Shown: positions 43,966 through 56,099, counted from the stretch's first letter. The stretch: DNA of 64,000 nucleotides from Amborella trichopoda (GCF_000471905.2 NW_006497557.1:2531380-2595379); one strand, 5' to 3'. Numbers and translations are program-made. Notes: a model not told the origin generated them from the letters alone.

Positions 43966-45702
43966 ACTTTGCCCTTTTTTCATTTAGAAGGCGTGTTTTA
44001 GGGTTGTGCATTTGAAACCTGTGAGAAACCTTTTAATGTCATGCGCCCAGGACGCACTATAGTTTAAGGTCGTACAGCTAGATCGTAGCCGTAAGGAATG
44101 GCAGTCTGTAGAGGTCATAGATTGAGTCTGGTGATGACTTTGACTCACTTGGGAGGATGGCATGAAGTTCCCTATGGAGAGTTGATTGGATGGTATGTGA
44201 AAGGTTATGACCCACGCACAGGAATGCGCCGTCTAGGAAAGACGTACATGGAGATTCACGTAAATGGCGTGTGCGCCTAAGTAGGCTCGCTGGGGTAAAG
44301 AAGAAGGTATGCGAACAAAAAAGGGTCGATTAGGGAAAGTATGCATGAAAATGCATGTAAAAGGGGTATGCGGTTAACAGGGGCATGTTTTAAGGTCGCG
44401 CCTCGTAGACCTGGGGAAGCAGTTTAACGTGATGCGACCAGAAGATGTACTATGGTTTAAGGTCATATAGCTTGGACCGTGGTTATGTAGTTTTAGGTCA
44501 TGCAACCAGGACCGTGCAGTTTAAGGTCGTGAACTAGATATCTGATATAGTTTAAAATCATATAGTTTGGACTATGGCTATGCAGTTTAGGGTCATGCAA
44601 CATGGTCCAAGTACGAATCACCATGTCAATAGGGTTGCATGGGGGGTAGGTATGTGGATAGCAATCTGACTCCCTAGGGATAAAGATAGTTAAGGCTATA
44701 CACATACGAAGAGATGTAGAAGAAGGTGTTGACCCTACGAGGAGTAGTAAACAGGAGAGGCTTCACTGGGGATTAGGAGGGCCAGTGTGACTCCACGGGG
44801 ATAATGAATATCGATGTGCATGGAACTCTGACGAGCCAGAGCATAGATGAATCCCACCGTGGGTTAAGAAAATCCTTGACTCTTTAGAGATGATGGGGTG
44901 AGTACGAACCTTGCAAACATCTAACTCTGCTGAGGGTCTAGTTCGGACCATGGTCGTACAATTTTGAGTCATGTGACAAGGACTATGGCTGTGTAGTTTA
45001 GGATCATGCAACATGGACTGTGGTAGTGCAGTTTAAGGTCATGCAGCGCAGACCGTGACAGTGCAATTTAAAGTCACACAGCACGGACCGTGGCAGTGCA
45101 GTTTAAAGTCATGCAGCATGGACCGTGGCAGTGTAGTTTAAAGTCATGCAGCACGGACTGTGATGATAGCAGTGATGAGATGTGACTTTAGGGGGGAATA
45201 GAGTTGTCACTGGAGACTGGGCTCCCTGAGGAGTGAGATTTTGATGCAAGGAATGAAGTTCTTGAGGATGAGAGACGATGGTCTAAAGGGGAGTGCCAAG
45301 GCTTGTGCATGACACTAAGTGTGGAATGGCACATTGATCAATAAGCGTAGGTGATGCGTTAAGTCCCTTACTGAAGCACGTGGGAGTTGCCCTTAACATT
45401 ACGTGCGGCGGTGATCTATGGATGAGATGCATGGTAATGACCTCTGGAAGCGATGCAAGGCGATAATCTCTAGATGAGATGCGTGGCGATAGTCTCTGGT
45501 CGATGCCCTCAGTAAAAGTCTTGATGGGGGCACGTGGCACTAGCCTTCTGATGAGGCACGTGACACAAGTCTTGACAAGGCACACGACGATGATGATTAG
45601 GGTATTGTGCATTCCCGTTCTGGCCTGGTCTTATCGCCATCAAGAGCTTGGGACTGGAGCATCATTTTGTGTTTGTCGGGGGAAGTTCACGGTATTGTGG
45701 GG
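43966..45702 (+). promoter_or_regulatory. upstream region of the antisense unit of element A, with 35-bp repeats
   Basis: Words such as GTTTAAGGTCATGCAGC and GGACCGTGGCAGTGCA recur irregularly from 44,040 to 44,600. They recur with an exact 35-base step from 44,944 to 45,160 (for example 45,031, 45,066, 45,101, 45,136). Each unit holds CACGG-A-CCGTG, a short inversion. The array ends about 540 bases before the TATA box. No gene is recognised here. Confidence 0.6.
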
Positions 45703-45710
45703 TATAAAAA
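45703..45710 (+). promoter_or_regulatory. antisense promoter TATA box, element A
   Basis: TATAAAAA is followed by GCGGAGAAACCC and TTTACTATTTTATTG, the same downstream words as the antisense promoter of element 1 (16,915, - strand). Confidence 0.65.
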
Positions 45711-46360
45711 GCGGAGAAACCCAAGTTTACTATTTTATTGAAAGAGTAAAATAGTAGAAAGCATTTTAAAGAGAGAGAGAGTCAAAGCTTTCTGGGGACG
45801 GTTTTTCGACGAGCACTTCCCAGCCAAAACTTGCAGAGATAGGTCCTTTGGGATTTTTTTGGTGTGCTTAAGGAGGTGCGAAGCTTCACAGCATGATTAT
45901 GAAGACCTTTCAGCAAGAGTTGAGGCTTTCTGAGCAAATAAAAGGTTCTCTTGGGGCCTTAGCAGAATTTGCAGAGGTGTCCTACAGGGGTTCGAGTGCT
46001 GCTCCGGCCATTCGGCTGTCGAAGTGGAGGAGGCAAAGAGTTCAGAGGGCTTTGTCAGCTCTCTGGTTGTTGGAGGAGAAGGAGAAGGGGCTCCATTGAG
46101 TTCATCGAAAACTTAGCGAAATTTCGGTGAGCTTTGGTGAACTGCTAAAGTGGGAAACCAGGGAGAAGGGCAATTCATAGGGTCGCAGAAACTTAGGGGA
46201 GCATTTTCTGGGGACTTTCGGTGGTTTTTGCTAACTCCGGCAACGAGCAGAAGGTGGGAAGGATTTTCTCGATGGGCGGGAGTGAATTCTCGTGAAACTC
46301 GAAGGACTACGGGGAAGGAAAACGGTCCCAAGAAGGTGGACCGTCGGTGAGGGGTGACTA
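45711..46360 (+). other. 5' region of the antisense unit, element A
   Basis: A 68-codon frame (45,893-46,099; MIMKTFQQELRLSEQ) is present but unconfirmed. A splice-donor-like CGGTGAG lies at 46,125, and a matching site is at 26,930 in the PMD unit. It may be a spliced leader. Confidence 0.35.
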
Positions 46361-46844
46361 TTGGGGGAACCGATGAGGCATCAATGCTCCCCGAAAATTG
46401 GGAAAATTGGGAATTGGGTCACGCATGCCATTAAGTCACATGCAGTGCCGTCTTCGCACATCCCTGGGTCACACTTGACGATAGCCACTCTTGGGGGCAT
46501 GAGGCTTGCAGCGATAGTCCTGCACAGCATTAGCCTGCCTATGGTGATGATAGGGCGCGGCATTGTGTTGCGCATGGTGATGACCTCGGACGACAATGTC
46601 TTCCAAAGGGTCAAGAGTGATGGCCAACGGGGAGGGCTTGCCCCCGCGGTGTGTTGGAAGTCAAGTCCTCCAGTACAACCGTGAAGTCCAAACTGTTCTA
46701 TGGAAGGGCGCCCACTGTGAACAGGGTATGCTCTCCATCATAGGCTAGTTCCTTGCAAAAGAAGTCTGCCTTGTATGTTTGATTTACTCATCAAATGAAT
46801 TGAAGCTGACTGAAAAGTGGTTGTCTTTTTGTTTTGGCTTGTAA
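46361..46844 (+). pseudogene. antisense ORF of element A, homologue of the 121-codon ORF in element 1
   Basis: The end of the frame reads VMANGEG, VGSQVLQYNREV, TVLWKGAHCEQ, then a TAG, FLAKEVCLVCLIY and FGL before TAA at 46,842-46,844. Element 1 has RVVTNGK, VGSQVLQHN, VVLWKGPHCEQ, FLAREVCFVCLVY and FGL plus stop. The upstream part is in another frame (DDNVFQRV against DDDLGWQRV), so a frameshift separates them. The protein is unknown to me. It lies between the antisense TATA box and poly(A) signal. Confidence 0.5.
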
Positions 46845-47105
46845 CCATTCCCCTTGGCGGGACCGAGGCTAATTTCTCCTAGTGGTTTTGCCACTTCTTC
46901 ATGGGGCAGGCATTTCTTTGGGGGGGTTTGCTTCTTCTGTACGAGGAGGGTGTTTCTCTTGGCATGTAACTGTCCTCTTATTCTAAGATGCAAGAGCAAC
47001 GCCACTGGCTTTGGTTTGTAACCGTCCGCTTATCCTCAGATGCAAGAGCTTTGTAACTTCCCTGACAATGAGCCTTCGGTTGTAACTTGAAACTTTTTCT
47101 AATGC

Positions 47106-47111
47106 AATAAA
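47106..47111 (+). terminator. poly(A) signal of the antisense unit, element A
   Basis: AATAAA in ATGCAATAAAAG, identical in context to the - strand signal at 15,416-15,421. It is 1.4 kb after the TATA box and just beyond the integrase 3' end. Confidence 0.6.
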
Positions 47112-47213
47112 AGAAATGAATTTCCTTTGAGTTGTCTTGATGTTTCCCATCTTCTTTTCTACCTTTTTATTGCACACACCGCACTTTATTGCCATGTTTA
47201 GGCTAGTACTTCT

Positions 47214-48700
47214 TTAAATATCGCTCGTTGGTAGGGGCATCGCCTCTTCTCCATCAGAGTTCATCAGTATATAGGCTCCACTTGGTGTAAGCTTCTCGAT
47301 TACGAATGGACCCTCCCACTTAGGCTCGAACTTTCCTTTGCCATGGCCGTGCATGACGATTGGTCTCTTGACTGCTATGACTAGGTCCCCACGAGCGAAT
47401 GAATGAACCTTGACAGACTTCTCAAAGGCCCTCTTCATTCTTCCTTGATTGAGCTCGAGGTTCTGTTGGGCCTCTAGTCTCTTTTCATCAAGGACATCCA
47501 GCTCTTGATAGTGGAGCCTAACCCTCTCGTCCTTAGCTAGTCCCTGATGTATAGCAACACAGAGTGAGGATATTTAAATTTCGAGGGGTAGGACCGCCTC
47601 ACCGCCATAGACCAGGGAATAAGGGATGGAATTCGTAGCATTGCGACTGGTAGTGTGATAAGCCCGCAGAGCCTCAAGCAACTTCTCATGCCAGTTCTTC
47701 TTTGACTTTGACAACGACTTCCGGAGCACCCCGCACAAAGTCTTGTTGAATGCCTCAGCTAACCCATTGGCTCAAGGGTAGTACATAGTCGAGTACTTCC
47801 ACTCAAAACTAAATTGGTTGACTAGGCAATCCATTGTTGGCTCCTGAACTGAGGGCCATTATCAGAAATTATTCGGTCCGGGACCCCGAACCAGTAGATG
47901 ATGTGGTGCCACACGAAGTTAACCACAGCGGTCCCTAGAACATGTCTAAGAGGGACTGCCTCAACCCATTTGGAAAAGTAGTCTGTTGCCACCAGGATGA
48001 AGGCATGACCCAAAGTAGAAGGAGGGTCGATGGGTTCTACAATGTCCATGCCCCACTGGGGAAAGGGCCATGATGTCACTGTAGAATGGAGAGGCTCTAG
48101 GGGCTGATGTATGAGAATTTGGCACACCTGGTATCTTTTGGCGTAGTTTTTAGCATCAGCTACCATGGAAGGCCAGTAATTGTCGAGTTTACTGATGCTC
48201 TCATAGAGCTTGGGGCCGGAATGATGCATCCCAAAGATGCTTGAGTGTACTTCTTCGAGTACTTTGCTTGCCTCTTGTGCATCGACGCATCTGAGGAGGA
48301 TTCCAACCATTGACTGACAAACGAGGAGATCCCCATCGAGAAGGGTGTTCTTGATGAACATCAGTCGAATGTCATTGCGTTCCACCTGATCTTGAGGCAA
48401 CCTCCCATGTTTTATGAAGACCATGATAGGCTCGCTCCAATCTTCTACTTGTTCAACCTATGCACACAATGGGTAGAAGAATCCGGGCTCTTGCTCCCTG
48501 ACCTTGGATTCTTTTTCTTGGGAAATTTCCTGCTCTGTCTTGATGGCATCCCTAGCTGCGAGAAGTGTGCCTCGAATGGGTAAGGCGGACACTCAAGGAA
48601 GACATCCCTCTCATCGTCTACGTCAACTTCGGTTCTCAAGTCGATGTGTCTCCATTCGTTTACCCAGACTGGAGTGGGCCCCGTTGAATACAATTGGATG
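47214..48700 (-). pseudogene. integrase, element A (best preserved)
   Basis: The frame 48,424-47,822 holds EVHSSIFGMHHS and YAKRYQVCQ (zinc domain), PFPQWGMDIVEPID (first Asp), YFSKWVEAVPL and DRIISDNGPQF (second Asp intact). In a shifted frame near 47,760 comes AEAFNKTL (Glu). The frame 47,438-47,214 reads FARGDLVIAVKRPIVMHGHG, then KGKFEPKWEGPFVIEKL and ends near the usual C-terminus. The DDE residues are all present, but a frameshift at about 47,820 and some stops break the chain. Just upstream (48,693-48,445) is a segment ending the second RNase H region (PTPVWVNEWRHIDLRTEVDV). Confidence 0.85.
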
Positions 48701-48757
48701 GTTGTGTCGAGCTTTGAGAGCTCATCAGCCTGCGAGTTTAGCCTTTTAGGGATATAA

Positions 48758-49629
48758 CTAGAATGCTCTGTCAGAGTACATCTCCCAAGACCGAGTTAGC
48801 GCCGCACATAAAACTTCTTCATCCGGGAGATCACTTAACACAGGAGATTCTGAAGGGATTGGGTGAGCCGTAAGGAAGTCTGTTAGGGCTTGACCTTTAA
48901 TATCCTTCTGTGGTACATACATGATGTCAAACTCCATCAACAATAGTGCCCAATTGGCCAAACATCCTAACAATCATGGCCGGGTCATAAAGAACTTGAT
49001 CGGGTCTGCCTTGGAGATTAACTTGACCTTGTGGCTGAGCAAGTAATGGTGGAGCTTCTATACCGCAAAGATCAAGGCTAGGAACATTTTTTCAATGGGA
49101 GGGTAATTTTTCTCAGCCCCTTGCATTATGCTGCTAAGATAATAGAGTGTTGTCTCTTTCCCTTCATCATTATTCTGCACCAGGAGTGCCCCGAGTGACT
49201 CATTGAAGACGGTGACGTATAGGATGATAGGCCTTCCAACAATGGCATAGAGAGTACTGATGGATTCAACAAGTACTGCTTGATGTCCTCGAGCACAACT
49301 TGGCACGCTTAATTCCATATGAAGGGAGTGTCCTTCAAGAGGTGTGAAAAGGGTCTGCATCGCTCTGAAAGGTTCGAAATGAACCTCTGAATGTAGGCGA
49401 GTTGTCCATGGAGATACCGCAGTTCATCGAGGGTTATAGGTTGCGGCATGTCCTGAATTGCCTTGATTTTGATAAGCTCGATCTCCAGCTAGCGGTATCT
49501 CATGATAAACCCTTAAAATTTTCATGAGCGTACACCGAAGGTGCATTTCAAGGGGTTCATCATGAGCTGGTGACGTCGCAACAGCTCAAACACCTTTTTA
49601 AGGTCTTGCATGTGAGTGGCTTTGTCAAG
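48758..49629 (-). pseudogene. RT end, RNase H and truncated second RNase H, element A
   Basis: Near 49,600-49,520 one reads HMQDLKKVFELLRRHQLMMN and PLKCTFGVRS, the end of RT. The frame 49,360-49,058 has ILYVTVFNESLGALLVQNND, YYLSSIMQGAEKNY and KMFLALIFAV (RNase H). The frame 48,973-48,758 has LLMEFDIMYVPQKDIKGQAL and ends WEMYSDRAF, the first strand of the second RNase H. The text then jumps to SYIPKRLNSQADELSKL, its last helix, so about 300 bases including two catalytic acids are deleted. Confidence 0.8.
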
Positions 49630-50393
49630 AGGGGCTTCGGCCTCCATTAGTGGCGCGTTTACTTCAAGCTCATCATAGCTTTCAGTCTTTGGGAAAAACT
49701 CTTTGAGATACTTTGAAGCGATACGCATAACCTCCAATTTGCTTTAGAGGCTGCGTACTTCAGTTCTCAAGTTTGCTAGAGGATCTTGCCCTTGAGGGCA
49801 AGGAAGTTGGCCTTCTCCAAACTTCTCCTAAGAGGCCATGGAAAAGAAAAAATTTTGGCTAGACAACGGTCTGAAGAACATCATCTAAACTTATAGCAAC
49901 CGGATTTTAAAAGACTTTTTGTGGTGGTTGACGTGTTGCTTCAGCTTTCAAGAGTGAAATGGGGATATGCAAGACTTTCCGATGGTTCAATGTATAGGTG
50001 ACCCATGGAGCCAGGAATTCTACCCCCATGGCTTGCTTGATCTCAGGAATGACTTCTGGTACATTTTCTGGCCAAGGTGGCTCAAAACTATGAGCAGAGG
50101 GTAAGGAATCGTTTTCAAACAAAGGAGTTTCTTGAGGGATGATAGTTGGGATGTTGGAATGAAGAGTAGTTTGCGATAAAATTCTGCCTTGCCTTTCTTC
50201 TTCCTTGAACATGTTCACTAATGTCCTCCAAACATCCTCAACTTCTTCATAAGACAAAGACATAGTCTTTCTTGTAGAATAGTGACCTTCTTCTCTCAGC
50301 TTCTGAGGCGACGTGATCTGTGAAGTAATATTTCGCATCTTGATGATGAGTTTCGACCACAGGGAATGATCTTTTGTCAGCATAGACCGTATG
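49630..50393 (-). pseudogene. post-protease region, element A
   Basis: On the - strand one reads YEEVEDVWRTLVNMFKEEER, IIPQETPLFENDSLPSAHSF and PEVIPEIKQAMGVEFLAPW, then EVMRIASKYLKEFFPKTESY up to EAEAPLDKATHM, where RT text begins with its N-terminal two thirds missing. The same region in element B is 31,759-32,400. Function is not recognised. Confidence 0.55.
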
Positions 50394-50699
50394 CTATCTC
50401 CCGTCTTGACTATACTTGAAAAAATGGTGCAATGTTGATGGAACCACCCCCTGATCAAGGAGCCATGGCCGACCGAGGAGAATATAGTAAGAAGTGTCGG
50501 TGTCAATTACATGAAATTGGGCATAATTGTTAAACTCACCAATCTTAAAACGAAGGTGTATCGTGCTAGCCGGTTTCTCTTCTGATTGGTTATACCCCTG
50601 AACTGTGATGTGGGTCGAGGTAAGGTCTTCGAATCCCAATCCTAATTGAGTAAGGATCCTTTTGGGAATAAGGTTGACTGTCGAACCTCCATCTAACAT
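50394..50699 (-). pseudogene. retroviral-type aspartic protease, element A
   Basis: The frame starts MLDGGSTVNLIPKRILTQLG and ends with YYILLGRPWLLDQGVVPSTL, the two landmarks of retrotransposon aspartic proteases (D-S/T-G near the N-terminus, ILGRPWL at the flap-distal end). Here the active-site triplet reads D-G-G instead of D-S-G or D-T-G. A TGA stop lies two codons before the Met. Protease would cut Gag-Pol. The homologous segment is absent from elements B and 1. Confidence 0.75.
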
Positions 50700-50810
50700 G
50701 ATTCAGTTAATGGGGCATGCATGTAATTTGCCAACAGCAAGGAGAGGGTGATTATGAAACTTTTCCCCTAGCTGCAGATCGTCCTCTGAAAAGGTGATTG
50801 GCATACATCC

Positions 50811-52100
50811 CTATAGAATTGTCGGGTTTACCTCAATAGGTTCTACTTCGGTCTTGTACACTTTTGGGTCAGAGAGAGCTTGAACCAAAGTCATCAGGTA
50901 ATCCTTTGAAAGCATGAGGGAGTCGTAGACACTGAGAAGGGTTGGAAACTTCCATAGATGTCCTATCACATCATATTTCACCTTCTCTTGATCAAGGCTT
51001 TGTGCTCCTTTTCCTACCACTAGTTTGGTGGGTATATTGGGTTGAGGAGCAGGTTTAAGTAATGTGGCCAGCTGGCTGGCTTAATTGCATAACGGGCTTG
51101 GTGTGAGTGATGGAAGGCTTTGGGAGAGACTGAGTGCATGAGGTCAAAGGAGTCTTAGGGAATTGGAGAATAGGTGTATTTGGATTAGGAAGGAGCCCAG
51201 GGAGTTGTAGGATAGGCAGACTAGCCTTTGGATCATGGGGTAGTGGCGGATTGAGGAAGTTCAAGGTGCCTGACTTTTGCGGTGGAGGTTGCAGCGTCCT
51301 CCCTGATATGAGATTTATCTGTCCCATGGTGGGTATTGCTCTTGAATTTTGCACCAAGTGGCAAGCTCCCTGAGAATAGAAGCTTTACCCCCTTGACTCT
51401 CTCAATCTTTGCTCAAAGTCAGGCTCAAGGGGCCACTGGGGCTTCTTTGGCTTTGACTTCTTGCACTTCTTTGATGAAGGTGGCTCTGCCTTGGCTTTGG
51501 CTGTCAGGGCATCAGCAACTGTTAAGAATCCTGCTGCCTGTGCCGGTCTTTTTCAATCGCTTCCATTGCGTCCTGTTTATATTGATTCCTTCGAATTCCT
51601 GATCGAGAGCCTCAAAGTCTGGGCACATATCAAGGTCATATTTGTAGAAGACATAAGAAAATGAGAAGCAGGAAAAGAAGGTGGAGAAGGGATGGAAAGT
51701 GGTGGACTTTTAAGGTCGTTCCCCTCATCTGACCGATCTGGACAGCTTTTTACGTCATCACCAGAATTGAACGGGTGCAGGGGATCTTTTAGGTCTTTCC
51801 CTTGCTCAGACCGTTGGGGAATGCTTTTAATGTCGCCACCCTAATAAGACATTTTTTGAGTGGGAGATGAGACGGGGGAATCTTCTTGACAAGACGAAGA
51901 AGGAAAAAGGATCATGTCGGGGATGCAGTCCAGCAAAGTTGGCAATGGAGGAAGGGGCCTGAGAATTTCCTGCTTGACTGTGGGTTGAGCAGTCTTATTT
52001 CTTCGATGAGCCGCCCTTGGTCCCCGAATTTTTTTGGTTTTTTGAGGTAATGTGTGATTCGTCTCCCTGGGCTGGCCATGGTAGATCATCTATGGCTGGG
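50811..52100 (-). pseudogene. Pro-rich gag-pol linker, element A
   Basis: The order matches element B (32,569-33,363): DVKSCPDRSDEGNDLKSPPL, CPDFEALDQEFEGIN, then QINLISGRTLQPPPQK and PLPHDPKASLPILQLPGLL (frame 51,357-51,055). Near 50,960 it has EKVKYDVIGHLWKFPTLLSV. More stops are present than in B. Confidence 0.6.
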
Positions 52101-52600
52101 AAGCTAAGGGTTTCGCAGGGCCTGAGTCATTGATGGGAAGGTCCTGCCTTGTGAGATCTTCTTGCCCCAATGAGGAAGCGATTTGAGGATTGCTTAAGAG
52201 AAGATTGTAGAATTCTTGATACTCCCACATCTTCTTTGCGAATATGTCAAGTAATGACCTCTTATTTGATGGTATGGACACCATCGATCTTCAGTCCCCT
52301 TAACATGGAAAAGGGGTTGCCTTGCCTGCTACGGTGTGATTATGCCTTCCTGAAGCATTATAATGAAGAAGGCGTAGAGAATTCCAGGCACTTCATCCTC
52401 CTCTTGGATGGTTACAACATGGGAGGCCTCAACTGACCCGAAGGCCTTTTTTAAGTATTCAAGCTTTATCTGACCCATCTGAAACAGGACCTCAATGATG
52501 TCCTTTAGCATCTAGCAGTCATCCGTAGGATGATTAATCCTCCGATGGTAAGCACAATAATTCACCTGATCATCAAGGCCAGATTGCTCGAGGAACTAGA
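52101..52600 (-). pseudogene. gag zinc-knuckle region, element A
   Basis: The frame 52,511-52,329 begins with the helix LKDIIEVLFQMGQIKLEYLK that follows the first knuckle (CAYHRRINHPTDDC on the - strand at about 52,520-52,560). The second knuckle region is near 52,290 (CPYHQIRGHYL), shortened by a deletion relative to B: the text passes directly to DIFAKKMWEYQEFYN. Confidence 0.65.
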
Positions 52601-53620
52601 TTTCTGAAAGCTGGATCATATTTTGCTCCAATAATAAGTGGAACAACGCAGGGACCCATTCCTTCTCGAAGGGATAGACCTTATTCCTATGCCTGGAGAG
52701 ATAATCCTTTGGATCAAAGTTGGCTGGTGGAAGTACCCTATTGTACGACAGTTGTTGCTTGCCAGCCTGGGGTGTTACTATTGATGCGGTTACCCCTTTA
52801 GAGAGGTCCATGGTTTGGGGGGAAGCCTTCTTTGAACCAGTGACCATGACAGCTACACTGATTACCCCTTTCTATTGGCTGCCCCATATGTTATTCCAAG
52901 AGCTACCATTGCCCTGAATACTCGTTGAACTTTTAGATGGTTGTTTGTGTTGCACCATGATGGCGTGACAAACGTTCTATGCGAACTGATTTAGAGATCA
53001 ACTCTGACATGGAGGGTTGGATTGGAAGCCTCGACATGTAGCCCGATTTCGGGTCGCATATTTTGCACGCAAGTTTAGACTGCTTCCTTCTCAGGCATAG
53101 GATTAGGATGAAGCAAAGTTTCTCCATCTTGATATGAATTGATCTACAGGCTCATCAAGGTCTTGAGTCAGGGTGAGAAGATCGATAGTTTGAACCTCTC
53201 TCTCGACCTCATAGAAGTGTTGATAGAACGTTACTCGATCTCCTCCAATGTATGCACCGAGTTTGAAGGAAGTCGAGCATACCATTGAGATGCTGATCCA
53301 TCAAGGGTCTCGATGAACTGGTGAAGAAGAAGTCTCTTGTCAGCTGCCGTTTCTCGACATGCCGCCTGCAAGTGGGTGATATGGTGGTTTGGGGAGGTGG
53401 TTCCACTGAATAGGGGAAATTTCCCTTTCTTATAGTCTGAGGGAAACGAGACTTGATCAATATAGGAGGGGTATGGTCTTTGATAAGGTGTCACCCCTTG
53501 TATGCTTGGAATTTGTCTGCTCTTTAGGCTATGGGTGACCATAGCATCAATATAAGGCTGAGAGACTGGATGAGGGACAGAATTTTCTTACGAGGTAGAT
53601 GGAGGAGGCTGATGTGGAGG
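52601..53620 (-). pseudogene. gag core, element A
   Basis: The frame 53,542-53,231 (103 codons) reads YPSYIDQVSFPSDYKKGKFP, then HITHLQAACRETAADKRLLL and FIETLDGSASQWYARLPSNS. After a frameshift 53,220-53,103 continues HFYEVEREVQTIDLLTLTQD and VDQFISRWRN. The frame 52,847-52,596 has RHRNKVYPFEKEWVPALFHL. This is the same capsid-type gag as in elements 1 and B, and the best sample of its N-terminal half. Confidence 0.75.
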
Positions 53621-55190
53621 TATACCATCAAAGTGATGGGAATTGACCTCATGGTTAGCTGACTAGCATGTAGCGTCAATACGAACGATCTTTTCCATTA
53701 TTACGCACACCATATCCTCAAACTTGTTCATGCGATCCTCCTACGAGTCACTGAGCTCGCTTACGACCATTACACTGACCATTTCGCAAGGCAGGTCAAC
53801 ATTAGTGGCCAGAGAAGGTTTGCGATCTTGAGGAGTCAAACATGATAGGTCAATCAGTAAGGGGTCAACATGCCCCGACTGAACTCGACCTTTGTATGCA
53901 GATCGCATTTGGATCGGTTCTCGACGGTCTTAGGACCGTGGCTATGGGGCAGGTTCACGACAGTCTTGGGATCGTGGTTGTTGAGTGGCTGGGCCTTCTT
54001 CTATGACAGTAACCACAGCACAAGACTCATAGCGCTCTTCTTCAGGCTTCATCGTCTGAAGGGGGTAGAAGGGATTCAGGTGAAGATGGTCGTAAAAATT
54101 GGCTATTTTGACTTCCTTGGTCCTCTCTCTAGTCAAAATTTGCAGACCTCTATCACATTTAGCCTTGAGGTTTTGATGGACCTCTTGCCAAAACATTGAT
54201 CTAGGTTGCGGTTGGTCAACTCTTCTTGCACAAGAGAGAGTTGTCTCCATCAGGTGTGGCAAAGGATGAGGGCCAGGAACTAGAGTCATCTTAGGCCGAG
54301 GAGGATGAAGGACTCGATCTTCTGTGAGGTCCATGCCCCAAGCTCTTTATGAGCTCCAGAGACATGACCAAAGTGTTGGGGCTGGTTTAGGATGGTACTC
54401 TTGGGGAAAACCTTTGAGTACGAAGGCTGAAGGTGCTTGCTCGATGAAGAAGGAATGAGCGGGTGAAGGGTTGACTCATGAGGAGGCCTGAGTCAAGGAC
54501 GAGGGAAGGTATGAGATGGCGACACGTGCGCGCCCCTTGAAGAAGGAATACGAGAGACCTAAGGGTCAACCCGGGCACGTGCAAGTGATCTGGCCTTAAG
54601 AGGCCGAGAACTATGAGCAGATGTCTATAAGAGAACAGGCACCGGCCTGCCCTTTACAGGGTGCTCTTGTGTATGCATAGGAGGAGGACGAGAAGGTTGT
54701 CTTCTATGTACTTGGGTTGGCACAATAACGGTGTTGCCCTGAGCAATGAGATGCACATGAGTGGCATGCGTAGGATCTGGCCATGGAAGGTTTGATCTTG
54801 AACACGGTCTCGAGGCAACAGGAGGGTTGCCCCGAGGTGTGACTCTAGTGGGTGACCCACGATCCTTATGGTGTATGTGAGGGATGGAGACCGTGGGATT
54901 TTCGCCTCGAAGTGTTGAGCCTCTTGGGATAGAGACCAATGGTGCAGAAATGTGGGGGGTAGCCTTATGGCATCCCATAGGAGCAATGGCAACTTGCTTG
55001 CCTTTTGTAAAAAGGGACTGGGCAGCCTTCCGGTGTACCTCAGAAAAATGATCGGCAAGTGACTTGCCGGTGGCTAGGTGCATGCTATGTGGGGTAACAT
55101 AAGAACCACTAGTGCAAGGCACCTTGCTGGAGTTTCCACCAGCCCGAAGAGATGGGGAGTGATGGACCTTCAAGTCCCTCCTCACATCGG
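53621..55190 (-). pseudogene. gag N-terminal (leader) region, element A
   Basis: The frame 55,185-54,625 (186 codons) is the most complete copy: RRDLKVHHSPSLRAGGNSSK, SKVPCTSGSYVTPHSMHLAT, HRKAAQSLFTKGKQVAIAPM, then a Pro/His/Arg-rich part ending HPVKGRPVPVLL. Its start Met is 225 bases after the primer site, so this may be the true Gag start region. The rest (54,584-53,870) is in broken frames. No known domain is present. Confidence 0.6.
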
Positions 55191-55413
55191 TCCAGGTTAA
55201 GACCTGGGAGTATAAAAGGGGTCCTCGCTCAGGAGGATGGTTGAAATCGAATTCGAAGGACCTTGTTCCTTAGAAACACTCTCGAATAAGGGGACAAGGA
55301 TCTGGATGAATGGGTTATAGAACCCAGCAGCCATAAGTGAATGTGAAAAGATGATGAAAGCAGATAAAGAAGAAACTCGCTAAACAAGAACGATCTAACT
55401 AAGGGGTACTAAG

Positions 55414-55431
55414 TCCTCAGTGGAGCCGCCA
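55414..55431 (-). promoter_or_regulatory. primer binding site, element A
   Basis: The reverse strand reads TGGCGGCTCCACTGAGGA, three bases from the LTR end. tRNA-Arg type. Confidence 0.8.
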
Positions 55432-56099
55432 AGTTGGTTAGGTGCCTCGATCTCGCCCTCCGGATCCTTGGGGGAATGGGCGGCTAGTGTCTCGTGTTTC
55501 GGGGATGACTCGGGACATTCGTGAGATCGCTCTCTCGGGAGCCTGGTTTGAAAGTGGGGGTAGGTGTTACCAACAGGTGAGAGAGGAATTCAAAAGGTGG
55601 GTTTGGGAATTACTCGGATTGACTCATGTGGCCGCCCTCTTAGATCACAAAGAAAGCCCCCCAGTAATGAAACTGGTTCGGGATCACTTCCCTTGGCTCG
55701 TATTCTTTTTATTTTCTACTTTCTGCAATTACACATATATATGGTAAAAGTCATGGGATAGGTGGGTCAAGCCTCACCCTTTTCCTCTTTTATGAACGTA
55801 AGCAAGAGAAAGATTCGACCAAGCGAGAAGGTCAAGGCAGTGACTAAGCCGGTAAATAATTGACATAACGTGGTGGCAAAACGGGCTCAGTAACTAAGAC
55901 CGGCTTACAAGATTGCTACTAGACGTTATTGCCGATATCGACTAGCTAGATAAGATGGTCAGTCTGTCGTGGCAATAAAGCGGGCCAAGCAAACCTGATG
56001 CAACAACATTATAGGTAGACGACAGGACTGCCATGAGATGCTACCCTCAATCCCTCTTGGTCGAACAAAAGAGCAGCAGAGGAATGGTTAAAGAGAAGA

